From Euonymus europaeus (Eukaryota > Streptophyta > Magnoliopsida > Celastrales > Celastraceae): a stretch of DNA of 64,000 nt. The notes beneath the pieces were generated by a model, which made no database searches, had not been told where the DNA came from, and saw only the letters and a program-made list of their open reading frames with translations. The first letter of the stretch is position 1. The number at the start of each line of letters is the position of its first letter. The stretch is from contig OY756969.1 in NCBI GenBank assembly GCA_963580455.1, forward strand, positions 18,944,760 through 19,008,759. The letters run 5' to 3'. Position numbers and translations under genes: made by a program. Positions 21,375 to 33,150 of the stretch are shown in pieces.

Positions 21375-23424
21375 GGTACGGAATCATGGAATAATGGTTT
21401 TGAGCTTGGTTCAGTAAATGGGTCATAACTTTTAGTATACATGTCCGTTTCGGGCCCGTAATATATCAAATCGAAGCTTCAACCGAGCCGGAAAATAAAA
21501 TTTAGGAAAACTAGATTTCTGGAAAACAGAGACCGTCCGGACGGTTAAAACAGCCGTCCGGACGGTTTGTGCAGGAATTGGGGCAGAGACATTTTTAGAG
21601 GAAAATTTTGGTGCTGTGAACAGTAGACCGTCCGGACGGTTAAGACTACGAGGTGGGCAGAGTGTTGAGAGAACAGTGAAGCGTCCGGACGGTCACTTGG
21701 GGCGTCCGGACGGTTATCGGGAAATCAGTTTTTAAGCTTAGTTTCAGACATTTCCTACATATTTTGTTCTTGGGAGCCCGACTAGAGAGAGAAAGTGAGA
21801 GAGTAGAAGAGAGAGAAGGAGATTTTGGCAAGAGATTGACATGGAGATTGTGGATTGATGATCCTTGAAGCTAAGCAAGGAAGATTCAAGGTTGATTCAA
21901 GTGATTTGGTAAGTTTTTCTTAGTTTTTGGAAATTCTAGGTTTTTCTAGATTTTATAGGTTGATTTTGGATGTTTATGTAGATTGGTTTGTGTTTTGGAG
22001 TTGAGTTGAGCTTGGAGTGAGTTGGAGGATTTTTGGAAGGAATTTCTAGAGAGAGAAGTAAGTGATTTCGAATTTATTGATTTTAATTGATGTTTATATG
22101 AGTTGTTGGTTGTTTATTGATGTGTGAATGGGTTCGGTTTCGCCACATTGTTAGGTTTGGGAAATCGGAACCCTAGGAACGTAATTGTGGAATTTGTGGT
22201 AAATTGCTCGGCACGAGGTAGGGGATTTCCAACCATTCTTTCTATCGTTCGTTTTCGATATGTAAAGAGCTTTTCGATTCCTCATTGGTCGTTCCATTTG
22301 TGTTTCCGCCTTAATTGCTCCTAAGGGGAAACGAACCCTAATTGTGATTCTTGTTGATTCTTGATGTTGCATGACCCGAGTGTGAGTGTTCCATCTCCTA
22401 TGGACACGATATGATTTCCGTTCATGCATCATGGTAGTTATGTATATATATATGTAGGTTGATCATATATATATCTATTCAGCATGTCATGACATAGTGC
22501 ATTAGAGTTGCATGGGGGACCGGGTATGGACTCGAGAACCTTTAGGTTTCTTGAAAGCTACTTGGGGGGATGACGAGGTGATGAGAGTTACCACTGAGTC
22601 ATGTGAACTCCAAGTAGGATAACGCACTAGGGGTAAGGTCAAGAGTGACTTGCCTTGTGGGGTGCGGGAGTGATATGTTCACGCAACCGAATGATCCTAG
22701 GAGTGGTTGGTTGTGGTGAGCTTGCTCCCGTGTAATATTTCATTGAGTTGCAATGATATTGTGGTTGTTATGTTCCGAAAGGGTTATCCGGGTAAATGTT
22801 GATGTGAACTTGTTGAGTATACGTTCATGTGGTAGTAACATATTGATGCATTGCTTCCTTTTGGTTCTACCTATATTGATGTTTACTTCATACCCTACTA
22901 AGCTTCTAGCTCACTCCTTTACTTTCTTCCTTCCACAGGAGACACTGGTACGGGTACTGGTGCTGCGGATCGGTGAGCAGGTCATGACATGGATGGCCCT
23001 GGATAGAATAGGGTGCTAGAGATATACTCTATGCATGTGGGTGTACGTAGTGTATCTATGTTGAGAAAATATAACCATTTGGCACTGTGGTGCTTGTATG
23101 TGGATGTAGATGTCGATTTATGGTTATATTTGATGTTCTATAAATCTGTGTGTTGATTTATATGTGATGCCATCAGTTTGTGCATGCTGGTAGTGGATGG
23201 CCTGAGGCCTAGGGTCAGGATTGCATGTGGTTGAGGCCCGAGGCCTATGTTTGCTAGGTTGCTAGTGTGATGTTGTTGTTGCTGCATTTCTGATGCAGGT
23301 GGGCGCTCTCCGATATACGGGGAGGTGCCGCCGGATTTCCGGTTGATCCCGGATGTTCACACTAGTGACCTAGGAAGGGTGCGGAGAGAGCACCCAGTCG
23401 CGTCTCCGGAAAAGGGGCGTGACA
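21318..23424 (+). repeat. G1 3' LTR (chromovirus family)
   Basis: It starts TGTGAAACCCTGACCC and ends AAAGGGGCGTGACA; length 2,107 bp. The solo LTR at 39603-41678 is the same family on the other strand (2,076 bp), sharing TATATATATATGTAGG-type and GGAGTGGTTGG... blocks. A cluster of CCGTCCGGACGG palindromes lies at 21533-21713. Confidence 0.92.
21533..21713. repeat. Five CGTCCGGACG palindromes in G1 LTR
   Basis: Perfect 12-bp palindrome CCGTCCGGACGG at 21533-21544, 21554-21565 and 21628-21639; CGTCCGGACGG at 21682-21692 and 21703-21713. Spacing alternates about 21, 74, 54 and 21 bp. The sister solo LTR keeps only two (41433-41443 and 41453-41464). Confidence 0.95.
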
Positions 23425-23699
23425 GGCATACTGAAATACTATACTACAGCCCTGCAAACAGTTTGTCCAATTCCGTCTATGCTGTGATTGTTTGCTTATA
23501 GTCAATAGAAACTTATGAATTGATCTTCTGTGTGTAAGCTAAACTCTACGCACCAATTCATATACCATATAGAATAAAAGAAGTTTATGCCAATATGTCA
23601 TTTTTCATATATAAAGTACTAAACATATTTTATTCCAAATAAATAAACCGAGCTTGAATATTACATAAAATAATGGCTTTTAGAATACTATCTCTATCA
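23425..23699 (-). repeat. C2 5' LTR, outer part
   Basis: GGCATACTGAAATACTATAC onward matches 13241-13504 of the 3' LTR and ends TATCTCTATCA at 23699, followed by TSD copy ATACT (23700-23704). One extra ~18-bp block (CAATTCCGTCTATGCTG) is present here and in the solo LTR at 2491 but not in the 3' LTR. Confidence 0.9.
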
Positions 23700-23989
23700 A
23701 TACTTCAACATGACATTGTTCTATATGGAATAAAAAAACTGAATTTAGAATTGCAATGTAAGTACGTAGTAAAATTGAAACAAAAAAGAATGTGAAGGAA
23801 ACATAACTAATCTAGCACGGGAAAATATTGCTCTTTCCCACATGGGTTACCTCCCATGAAGGACTGAATTTAATGTCCTTAGCTAGACTAAGCCAGCCAG
23901 AAGACTAGGTTGGAGACAGATCAAGGTGGATGTCTTTCTCGAGAGTGAGAGGTACAAAATCCAATTAGAGCATCACTCGATGACCATTA

Positions 23990-25240
23990 ACTTTGAAAGT
24001 ATGGTTAGAAACAAGGTGATGCAACTCTATCGTGCCATGGGGGTAAATGATTTTCACCACATAGGGACTGTGCCATATGGATTTCACCTTGCCAAACGAG
24101 AGTTGTACACAAGCACCTTTTTCCCTTCAAAAAATTCTTCCACACAAGCTTTCTTTCAGGGTATTTCTTTGAGCGCTCATTGTACAACTTTGCATTCTTG
24201 TATGCTTTATGACGCAATTCTTGGAACTCGTTCAACTACATACAACACCTCTCTCGAGCTTCCTTCAAGTCAAAATTAAATTTCTTCATAGCCTTGTATG
24301 CGCGGTGTTCCAACTTCACAGGTAAATGACATTCTTTCCCATGAACCAATCTAAAGGCGACATCCCAATAGGGGTCCTGAAAGCTGTTCTATATGCCCAT
24401 AGCGCATCGTTCAGTTGTAGTGACCAGTCCTTGCAGTTTGAATTGACAGTCTTGTATAAAATGGTCTTAATCTCTCGATCGCTAACATCCACTTGCCCAC
24501 TAGTTTGCGGATGATAAGGTGTACCAACTCGATGAGTTATCCTATATTTCTCCACCAATGCAGCATAAGGATAATTGTTGAAATGAATGCCCCCATCATT
24601 GATAATATCTCGTGGGGTCCCAAATCGTGTAAAAGTGTTCTCCTACAAAAACTTGACAACATTTTGATGATCATTAGTTTTGGATGGGACAACCTCGACC
24701 CATTTGGACATATAATGAACTCCTACTAAAGTATATTCAAAGCCAAAAGATAAATGAAAAGGTACCATAAAATCAATACCCCAAACATCAAAGAGTTCAA
24801 TGTTCTGAATACCATTCAGTGGCATTTGAGCCCGGACATATATGTTTCCAGTCCTTTGCCAACTGTCAAAACTCCTACAAAAGATGAAAACATCTTTAAA
24901 AATAATGGGTCAATAAAATACAGAGTGAAATACCTTAAGAGCTATTTTCTTGGTTCCAAAGTGTCCACCACAAGCATAGGCATCACAATGCTTCATAATT
25001 TCTAGCTGCTCAAATTGGGGAATATATTGACAAATAATTTGGTATGGGAGAATCATGAATAAATAGGGATCATCCCAGATGTAATCCTAGGCCCTAGAAA
25101 TTATCCGCTTCCTTTCTTGATAAGAAAGACTGGACGAAAAATAGTTAGCCATAAGATAATTGACTATGTCTACATACCAGAGAGTTTCCATCACCAAGAG
25201 AAGTTATTCATCCAAGAAAGATTCAACCAATGGAAGCTCG
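23990..25240 (-). pseudogene. A1 integrase remnant
   Basis: Order on the minus strand: zinc region near 24940-25010 (CDAYACGGHFGTKK), core frame 24643-24825 with [12 protein letters not shown] (first Asp) and SKWVEVVPSKTND, then 24316-24558 with [20 protein letters not shown] (D in place of the third catalytic Glu, usually QvEvSN). The C-terminal frame 24005-24235 has ELRHKAYKNAKLYNER. The region around the second Asp (SDGG) lies near 24590 and is poorly kept. At least four breaks occur. A homologous, better kept copy is the A2 integrase at 51975-53014. Confidence 0.82.
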
Positions 25241-25530
25241 TCATAGACACCTCAGATATGAATCAAAACAGGTGATTAGCCACCACATTCTCCATTCCTT
25301 TTTTATCTTTATTTCTACGTCAAAATCTTCCAAAAGTTGAACCCAATGTATGAGCCATGGTTTTGAATCTTTCTTTGTCATCATGTACCTCAGAGCTACG
25401 TGATCAGTGTATACGACCACCCATGAGCCAACAAGATAGGACCAGAATTTTTCAAGAGAAAAAACGATGGCCAAGAGCTCTTTCTCTATTGTGGAATAAT
25501 TTAATTGAGCATCATTCATAATTGTTGATG
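25241..25530 (-). pseudogene. A1 RNase H remnant, cut by a solo LTR
   Basis: The frame begins [21 protein letters not shown], followed by [10 protein letters not shown] and [13 protein letters not shown], the standard gypsy RNase H. It starts directly at the solo LTR edge; the preceding residues of the RT end (IPYAIYY) are found on the other side of the LTR at about 27597-27630. RNase H removes RNA from the RNA-DNA hybrid. A frameshift follows at the C-terminal end. Confidence 0.85.
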
Positions 25531-25535
25531 TATAG

Positions 25536-27596
25536 TGTAATGCCCTGACCTAGAGGCGCTACTATTTAATCCCAACTATTATCCACAAGGTATATAACCC
25601 TTACATTATTAATATGATATTCAATCTTAGTCCAACATCTAAGATCCACAATTCTTACCAAAAATCTAGCAGCATCTATCTGTATATCCCATAATGCCTA
25701 CCTGAAATGCGTAACACATATTCAATAATCATATAAGGCATTCGGCCATCACATCACATGTATCCACAATCCTAGGCAAGGCCTTAGGTCATCTACAATA
25801 TGCATTCGCAATACATAATAAAACATAGCAACGATACATGTATCAACCTGCAATTCAACCCATAAAGTTCACATTAAGATTCAAGAGTCCTATCACAAGG
25901 CACCCTCTTACCCGTACCAACCAGACTCTGACAAAATATTCACAAATGTAATCAACATACACAATCATCAATCCGCATATATAATACCCAACAAAATAAA
26001 GGAGGTCAATCCTTTAACCTAATCTCATCCTAGTGTCTCCAGGTGGCACCATGTCATGCCGCCTTCTAGAGATCCGTAGTGTCGGTATCCGTACCAGTCT
26101 CGTCTGTGTGGGAAGAAAGGGAAGTAAAGAGCAATGGCTCAGTAAGGTCAAAGAGGATAACAAAATATAATAGCTCAAATTAAAGATAAATAAATGCAGC
26201 AGCATCCTAAAAACAATGAACCCCCATATCAAATACTCATCAATCTGTGGTCTCATTTCCTCCCCATGAGTCTTGATGGGATGACACCTTGGCATCCGTC
26301 CCAGCACATTGCTATTGGTGAACACTGCCACCATATGACTCATTAAGAAAAACATGACCAATTACAAGACACCAGCCTTGCCCATACTAACTCGGGTTCC
26401 TTGAGTCGATCCCTTGGAATCTCAATATGTTACCTCATATGGTTGTCATTCGGTTGCAACTAAGCTGGGATTCCACAAGCTTCCTTCTATATGATGTTCA
26501 AACAACCTACAAAAGTCACAAATTCATACTTGTACTTCCATGTGGCTCTAATGCAACAATGTCATGCCATGAAATCAATATAGATACAAACGAATCCTAG
26601 TTATATATATATATAATTGCTCATGATGCATGAAGAACCACACATGCTTGGTATATGACCAAGCAATCAATCGGGAATGCAATCTAACATTTTATGAAAT
26701 ACGAGAATAATCCTAGATTCATTCTTCCCTAGGGAGAAAATAAGGAAAAACACAAATACGAAGACCAATGAAGATTAAATAATGCATTTTAGATAACAAG
26801 AAAGAAAAGAAACGATTGGGCTAGAATCTCCTACCTCGAATCAACGTAAATTCAGAAAAATAGGAAATTTCCAAACTCTAGGGTTTGAATTCCCAACCTA
26901 ACATATGGCAAATTCACAACCCATTCCACAAACTTAAATTAAACCACAAATTCAAGGAATTCTACATTTTCTCTCTCTAGAATTTTCTTTCCCAAACTTG
27001 GAGATTCTTTAAATCGAACCTCAACTCTAAATCAACAACAAAACCTACATTCATAACCACAATCAAGTATATAATCATCTTCCTTAAGCATCTAAATCCA
27101 TATATGGAAGATTTGAACAAATCTAACAAAGCCTAGATTTTCAGAAACTCTATAAAACTTACCAAAATCATCAATTCCTCCTTGAATCCTTCTTATATGT
27201 TGTTTAGCATCACCAACTCACTTTGTCTCTCGACAAAGAAAGAAGAAGAAATGGTGTTGGCCGGGCTAGCACCATTTAATTAACTTTTATTATTATTTTT
27301 TTTATAAGAAAATGGCCAAATGGCCTTTAACATAGATGGCCACTTTCGGTGGCCAAACATGGGCCACCGAAAGTGGCTCATTATAGATATCTATATATGT
27401 ATATATATTATATTGAAAATTTCATATATATTTGATTTGATTTAATTACTTTATTTATGATATAACTTATTCAATTCAAGCATCTCTTTAGACAATTTTA
27501 ATCCAATAATTGGTATTCCCAAACCCAAATTACTAATTTAATTATTTATTATTATTATTGTTATTTCCTTTCGTATTTTCGGGTTGGGGTATCACA
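25536..27596 (-). repeat. Gypsy (chromovirus-type) solo LTR in A1
   Basis: Plus-strand ends TGTAATGCCCTGACC and GGGTTGGGGTATCACA (minus: TGTGATACCCCAACCC). The flanks TATAG (25531-25535) and AATAG (27597-27601) differ at one base, a slightly decayed TSD. The A1 RT/RNase H sequence is contiguous across it once removed. Length 2,061 bp. It is related to, but distinct from, the G1 LTR family (shared layout, e.g. the CATGTCATGCCGCC and AATGTCATGCCATG blocks). Confidence 0.88.
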
Positions 27597-27601
27597 AATA
27601 G

Positions 27602-28670
27602 TAAATTGCATAAGGAATCTTATCCTTTCTTTGTCCCAAGATGGCTCCTTATGTATGAGTAATCATTTGCATCACACATAAATTCAAACGGTAATGCCTA
27701 GTCTGATGTGCACATTATAGGAGCTGATGTAAAAGCTTCTTTTAGTCGATCAAAAACTAACCGACAGTCTTCAGTCCACAAAAATCCAGCATCGTTGTTC
27801 ACTAAGTACACAATGATCTAGAAATCTTTGAAAAATATTTTAATTGTAGAACTTTGCATGCCCAAGAAAACTACTTACACCCTTTATTGTTGTTGGGTTC
27901 GGCAACCTGGAAATAATTTCAATTTTTTCCTTGTCCACTTCAATACCTTGGCTTGAAATTAAATGTCCCAATACAATTCCCTCATTAACCATAAAATGAT
28001 ATTTTTCTCGAAACAAGATTCATTTCCTCATACCTTTCCAAAACCAACTGTAAATGTTCTAGACACTTGTCAAAATTTGATCCAAATAAGCTAGAATCAT
28101 CTCAATAAACTGCTCGATCATGTCAGAAAAAAATACTCGTCATGCATCAATGGAATGTGGCTGGGAAATTACATAACTCGAACGGCATCATACCGTATGC
28201 AAAACTGCCACAAGGACATGTAAAAGTGGTCTTTGCCTTGTCTTTTGGTGCAATGATGACAATAATGACTATGCCTTGCGAAGCACTCCAACATCTGATC
28301 AATGAATGACTATGGAAACTAATCCTTCCTCATCTCATTATTTAGCTTCCAATAATCAATACAGACTCTCCATCCAGTAGTCATCTTAGTGGGTATCAAC
28401 TCATTATTTTCATTCTTAATCATAGTTATTCCATTCTTCTTTAGGACTACATGAATTGGACTCACCTATTTGCTGTCTAAAATTGAATATATCACACTCA
28501 CATCCAACAATTTGAGAATCTTAGCTTTAACAACATGTTTCATATGTGGATTCAATCTTATTTGAGCCTCTCTAGATGTCTTAGCATCATTCTCCATCAA
28601 AATTTGGTACATGCACCTCGTTGAGCTAATTCCCCTAATGTCAACTATTGTCCACCCAAGTGCAGTGTTA
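27602..28670 (-). pseudogene. A1 reverse transcriptase remnant
   Basis: Broken minus-strand translations give GTFQRCMMSIFSDMIEQ, then KYHFMVNEGIVLGHLISS and GIEVDKEKIEII.RLP.P, all in correct gypsy RT order. Where A2 has the catalytic box FMDDF, A1 reads ILAYL (about 28095-28115), so both catalytic Asp residues are lost. Several frameshifts. No enzyme activity is possible. Confidence 0.78.
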
Positions 28671-28860
28671 TGTTACCGTAAGATTCACATTGACTTTTCT
28701 TCCTCTCCCAAACTTAAACTTATAGCCACTATAACAAATAAAGTGTTTCCATCTCTCAAATATATGTATTCCAAATGATTCAACAACTACTTCAGCTCCA
28801 ACTTCAGTGCTTCCCAACATATGGCGGATCAAGCTGGAATGCCTAAATAGTCTGCTCAAT
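28671..28860 (-). pseudogene. A1 protease-to-RT linker remnant
   Basis: A short minus-strand frame (28668-28901) covers this part in another phase than the protease; it marks a frameshift and holds no catalytic motif. The translation near 28740-28760 resembles the corresponding Athila linker only weakly. Confidence 0.4.
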
Positions 28861-29595
28861 CTAGTTACCACACTCCATAGTTTTTGTAGAAATTGCCCCA
28901 TCGACTAAGCCTTGTGTTACCACCACCTCTAATGGTTCTTCGCATGATACCTGAAAGACTTCACTCACAAGATCACGTATAATATCAACATGGGAACAAT
29001 GATCATCATAAGCTTTCATAGCTTCAAACACATGAAATTCCAACTCGTGATCATTGACCTTCATGGTTATAGTTCCTTTTTTCACACAAATATTTATGTC
29101 AACAATAATCATAAAGGGATGACAAAGAATAATAGGTAAAGATGTTGAAATTGGACTATCTTCCGTATCCAAAACAATGAAATCAGCAAGCAAGATTAAT
29201 CCTTTTAGTGTGACTAAGTCATCTTCTAAAATTCCTCTAGGTCCCTTGACATTACAATCAGCCAATTCTAGAGTGATGGATGTGGGTTGAAGCTCTCCTA
29301 AACCAAGTGTCTCATACATAGAGAAAAGTAACAAATTTATACTTGCACCAAGGTTCAACAGTTCTTTTTCAAAGAATTGGTTCCCTATCTTACAAGGTAT
29401 AGTGAAACTACCAAGATCCTTAAGCTTTGGTGGAAGCTTATGTAATAAAGCAACTCTTACCTTTTCATTCAAAGCTACTTCCTCATGCTCAACAAACTTC
29501 CTCTTGTTAGTGCAATATTCTTTCAAAAATTTTGCGTAATAAGAAATTTGTTTTATAGCATCGAGAAGTGGAATATTAATTTCTACCTTACGCAA
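28861..29595 (-). pseudogene. A1 aspartic protease and gag C-terminus
   Basis: The 244-residue frame starts in the gag end (INIPLLDAIKQ, KFLKEYCTNKRK, then LPPKLKDLGSFTIPC) and continues into the retroviral-type protease with LLNLGASINLL. The normal motif is D-L-G-A-S, so the catalytic Asp is replaced by Asn. Downstream phrases SITLELADCN, GILEDDLV and ADFIVLD are the usual Athila protease body. The enzyme would cut Gag-Pol; with Asn it should be inactive. The same region in A2 is at 58133-59375. Confidence 0.85.
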
Positions 29596-32290
29596 ATTTT
29601 CAAAGACATCAACAACTCTAGAATCAATTTTCTTTTAGCAAACCTTTGCAGAAAAAGTGGTGGATCTCTCCTTTAGTCCTTTGTAGCATCTGTTGTAGAA
29701 CTGCGACCTTTTTGCACCTTGTCTACAACTCGACTACAATCATTTTTAGCAAGTTTTGACTTTACTACCTTATTATCAATGAATTTTCCACTTCTCAGTG
29801 TCGTGAAAGCCTTAAGATGATCCATCCCAGTTGGATTGCTAATGGGCTATGCTGAAAGCTCTCATTTCTTTCTTTCACTCATCTCTTTAGCCATTTGTCC
29901 TACTTGTGTCTCCAATTTTTGAATAGCCTGAGTAGTTTGCCGCATAAATTGGATCATAAAGATCTCCAATCACGTTTCTTAGCTGGATGATCAGCTAGAG
30001 CTGGTTCATTATGATGTGTGTATTTTATAACACATTTACATGCATATTTTGATACACAATGCATTATTTTGAATTAAGATTGAGTTGATACTTTGAGATT
30101 TTGTGTGTTTTATATGTAGAAGGGTTGGTGCAAAATTGTAGTTGAATTGGATCACATTTGGACAAAAACCAATGGTGAACGCCCTTCCAACGTTCTTACA
30201 GTGCTCCAACACTCCAAAAGATATCATTTGGTAGCAAAGAACGCCCTTACAATGGTTGAGCGCTGTAAGGGCGCCCAACCCAGACTTGAATTTTCAGCTT
30301 TTTGGGAAACCCATTTTGATTAGGTTTTTGTGTCCTTAAACGTGTAAACCTAATTAGGGACTGCTAGGAGATTTGTATTAGGGACTCCTTTGTAAAGTTT
30401 GGAATGGTCTCGCTTTTGAGACGACTCTTCTTAATCCTTCTTCCTCTTTTGTGTATCAAACTCATGGTTTCTTCTTCCCTTGCTATTATATCTATGTTTA
30501 TGGGTTGTAGCTGAACTCATATCTTGGGTTTAACCTAGCCAAGCATGGATATTACGAGTTAATCTTTATTATAAGTTTTCGATTTAATTCTCAATTCTTG
30601 TTCTTAAGTGCCATGCTTCAAAATATATTTTATACATAATTGCTTGATCACCAATTAGGTTGTTTATTATATTCATCCAGCCAAATCACGTAAATGATTT
30701 GAATTTATGTCTTTTGATGGAATCAAAATTAGGAAGATTAATTGCCTAATGCTCTGATATGGGTTTAGAGGAATAATTGGTTGCTATAATTCTTCTAGTG
30801 CTAATGGGTTATTTTTACTAAGTTAAAATATGTCATCAAACATGATTAATTCGGTACTAATAACATGTGTTGTTGCCACAATCAATGGATCAACATAATT
30901 GAGTGAGGAATCAATCCTAGAATTGGAATTGGTATTGAGTGTTTGACCTTTATAGCTTGTAATAGGATTTCTTTGTAAGGTTATGCCCTATGATTGTTAT
31001 TATTGTTGATTGTTAATTTTTGAATTCGTTTTGGCTCTCTTTCCTTGTGAATCAATCACGTTCTCTTTACATTAGTAGTTTTTTATTTGATAGTTCAGTA
31101 CATCATTTGACTAAACTCGTCTATGTGGGATCAATCTCGTACTTACACTTTTTGTGCTACATAATACACTTTTGCACTTGCAAGTAATTTTTACATCACA
31201 TTATTGGTGGGCTGGTCATTTTTTCAAATGAAATTTTGGTGACTACATCACAGATACTGTCGGTTCCTTCGGTGAAAATTTGATTGACCAACATAATTCA
31301 CTTCCTCTTGCTCCGTCATGGCTGTCAATGGGCATGCCTCAGTAGCATGGTCTTGATGTGAACATATTGCACACAACACAATTGGTTGTGGTAAGTAGGT
31401 GGATTTACGGTATTGATTCATCTCACAGTATCAACTAGGAGATCAATCTTTCGTGTCAAGTTTCCAATCTCAGCTTGCACAATTGTATTAGAACTCACCT
31501 TATACACTCTTTGTCGTTTAGATGAACTTTTACTCCTTGTGGAAAATTGTTGAGAATCTTCACTCATTTCCTCAGACAATTTTATAGTCACTCGCTACTT
31601 TTTCTCATCAAAACCCCATTACAAGAGGAATCAACCTTTCATCCTATTGACCTCATTTAAACCCTCATAAAAATGCAAAATAATGTTATCCTTGTACAAA
31701 TTATTGGTGGGGCAACAAGCCAAATGGGTTTTAAAATCCTTCCAAGCTTCATAGAATAAAGCACCATCCTTTGGTTGAAAATTTGAATCTCCATCATGAG
31801 TTGCTTAGTTCTATGAGCTGGAAAACATTCTCTCGAAAATTTTGTAGCCATTTGTTCCCATGTACCAATGGAAATTGCTTCAGTAGAATTATACCACATC
31901 TTGGCTCCTCCTCTCAATGTGAATGGAAAAAATATAAGATTCAAATTATCAGATGTAATCCTAGTCATATTTTGCGTTTAGCACAAATTAGTAAAATATT
32001 TAAAGTGTTGATGAGAATCTTTATCAAACCGGCCCTCATAGTGAGGCATAGAGTTTAACAACTAAGGTGACAAATTAAAAGTAGCCTATTAGGCTAAAAA
32101 GTAATTCAATATGGTCGGGCAACATTACGTGGAATGTATTGATTCATCATGAGAACACTCTCATTAACCGTATCTCCTAATTTGACAATTTGATCGTTCT
32201 CAACCATGTTCCTCTATCGTAGTGCTCTAATTGTTTTCTCAATTTCAGGATCAAAGTCTTCTAGCTCCTTTCTTTGAGAACAAGTATGGA
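29596..32290 (-). pseudogene. A1 gag remnant, split by a solo LTR
   Basis: C-terminal part 29596-30011 has IQKLETQVGQMAKEM, a helical repeat typical of Athila Gag. Beyond the solo LTR, a CCHC knuckle (C-A-I-C-x4-H-x4-C) is readable at about 31332-31373. The main Gag fold is in frame 31657-31968 (FFPFTLRGGAKMWYNS, W, FSRECFPAHRT). The N-terminal part reaches about 32290 with frame breaks. Gag would package element RNA. Stops and the 1.2-kb insertion abolish it. Confidence 0.78.
30012..31198 (+). repeat. Athila-type solo LTR, TSD CATTA
   Basis: It starts TGATGTGTGTATTTTATAAC and ends AAGTAATTTTTACATCA. CATTA occurs just before (30007-30011) and just after (31199-31203). Near the right end CTATGTGGGATCAATCTCGT is the block that precedes U5 in Athila-like LTRs. 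No internal sequence remains. It lies on the strand opposite to its host element A1. Length 1,187 bp. Confidence 0.92.
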
Positions 32291-32425
32291 CCATGCACTT
32301 CAAAGAGACAAATCAATATCTGTCACAATAAATGAATAAATATGTGAGTTTGCATGATATTAGCTGATCCAACAAATAAAAAAATAAAATATCACCAATT
32401 GTTGTTCCAGTAATGGACACAACAG

Positions 32426-32443
32426 TCCCCAGCAACGGTGTCA
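32426..32443 (-). other. A1 primer-binding site (Asp-tRNA type)
   Basis: On the minus strand TGACACCGTTGCTGGGGA differs at three positions from the TGGCGCCGTTGCCGGGGA form used by Athila elements. It marks the inner end of the 5' LTR. Confidence 0.8.
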
Positions 32444-32449
32444 AAAATT

Positions 32450-33150
32450 TCATCAATATAAAATATCACAAGTAAACTTGCAGTATTAAATATTTATGGG
32501 TCTTACTCAATCACAAGTGTACGTGTCGTGCGACAATATAAAATTGATCGGGGTCGAATCCACAAAGACTGTTTCAATTATCCAACAAGCTATATAGCAA
32601 TAACACAACTAGAAGTGCAGAAAATTCAGATTATCAACTAGAGATAATTTAGCTAAACTTTAACTAAATCAGTATGGATGAGATCTAGCTTGGGTTTGTT
32701 TTGTTTTTCTACCTTCACTCAGTCACACAATTCACCATGCAATTATATAATTTAAAGATTCAACATTGTCAATCAAGAGACCTTGGTCCGACTCTCCTAA
32801 TTCTGATTTTCCTAAACAACGACCTTGGCTTTAGTCCAGCCCAAAATATTTTCTTATCATAGGAGTCTTGGTTGGCGTACCCTAAGAATTTCCTAAGACA
32901 AGCATATGGACGAGAAAGTTGACAAGTGCACAACCTTAAACAATGGCGTATTAATCAATCAATTGTGTTCCCAATTCCCTAATTTGGATCCTATAGAGAT
33001 TCTTGTTATTTATTAAACACCGGGGTTATAGTCAATTGAATATGCTCAATTAACAATTCCTGGGTAAATAGTACATTTTCCCCTAAAAGATAAGGTCTGT
33101 TACGACTCAGCCTCTGAACGAAAAAAAGAGACGAGTTGGCCACTAACATC
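32450..33150 (-). repeat. A1 5' LTR (right edge approximate)
   Basis: The segment outward from the primer site is AT-rich and holds GATCGGGGTCGAATCCACAAAG, the same position and wording as GTCGATCCCACAAGG in the A2 LTR. I cannot place its outer end: no clear CA/TG edge or TSD is visible before 33202. No 3' LTR partner remains at the left end of A1. Confidence 0.55.

Larger units (their letters stand above)
19741..23424 (+). mobile_element. Truncated chromovirus G1 inside C2 LTR
   Basis: A Ty3/gypsy fragment comprising the 3' part of pol (integrase plus chromodomain), polypurine tract and a full 3' LTR. The 5' LTR, gag, protease, RT and RNase H are missing. It lies in place of about 795 bp of the C2 LTR (equivalent of 12446-13240), and no TSD is present. 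Insertion followed by a large deletion that removed the left part of G1 and adjoining LTR best explains this. Confidence 0.85.
12039..23699 (-). mobile_element. Copia element C2 with TSD ATACT
   Basis: ATACT occurs at 12034-12038 and again at 23700-23704, directly outside the two LTR ends. On the minus strand the order is 5' LTR, primer-binding site, leader, gag, protease, integrase, RT, RNase H, polypurine tract, 3' LTR, which is copia. The 5' LTR is split by a gypsy fragment (19741-23424). Many stops in pol. It inserted into the 3' part of Athila A1, whose sequence resumes on both sides. Confidence 0.93.
23705..33150 (-). mobile_element. Athila-like element A1, main part
   Basis: On the minus strand: 5' LTR, Asp-tRNA-type primer-binding site, gag, protease, RT, RNase H, integrase, then a conserved post-pol block (ACATGGGTTACCTCCCATG on plus, compare 51918-51935 in A2). 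This gypsy order and the primer site are those of the Athila lineage. It is badly decayed and carries two solo LTRs (25536-27596, 30012-31198), while copia C2 separates its 3' end (10101-12033). Confidence 0.85.

Noticed and set aside
22753..23019. 88-residue frame in the G1 LTR
   Set aside because: Not kept in the sister solo LTR at 39603-41678 and without a domain.
23926..24279. 117-residue plus-strand frame
   Set aside because: Antisense to the A1 integrase C-terminus and post-pol region; no independent support.
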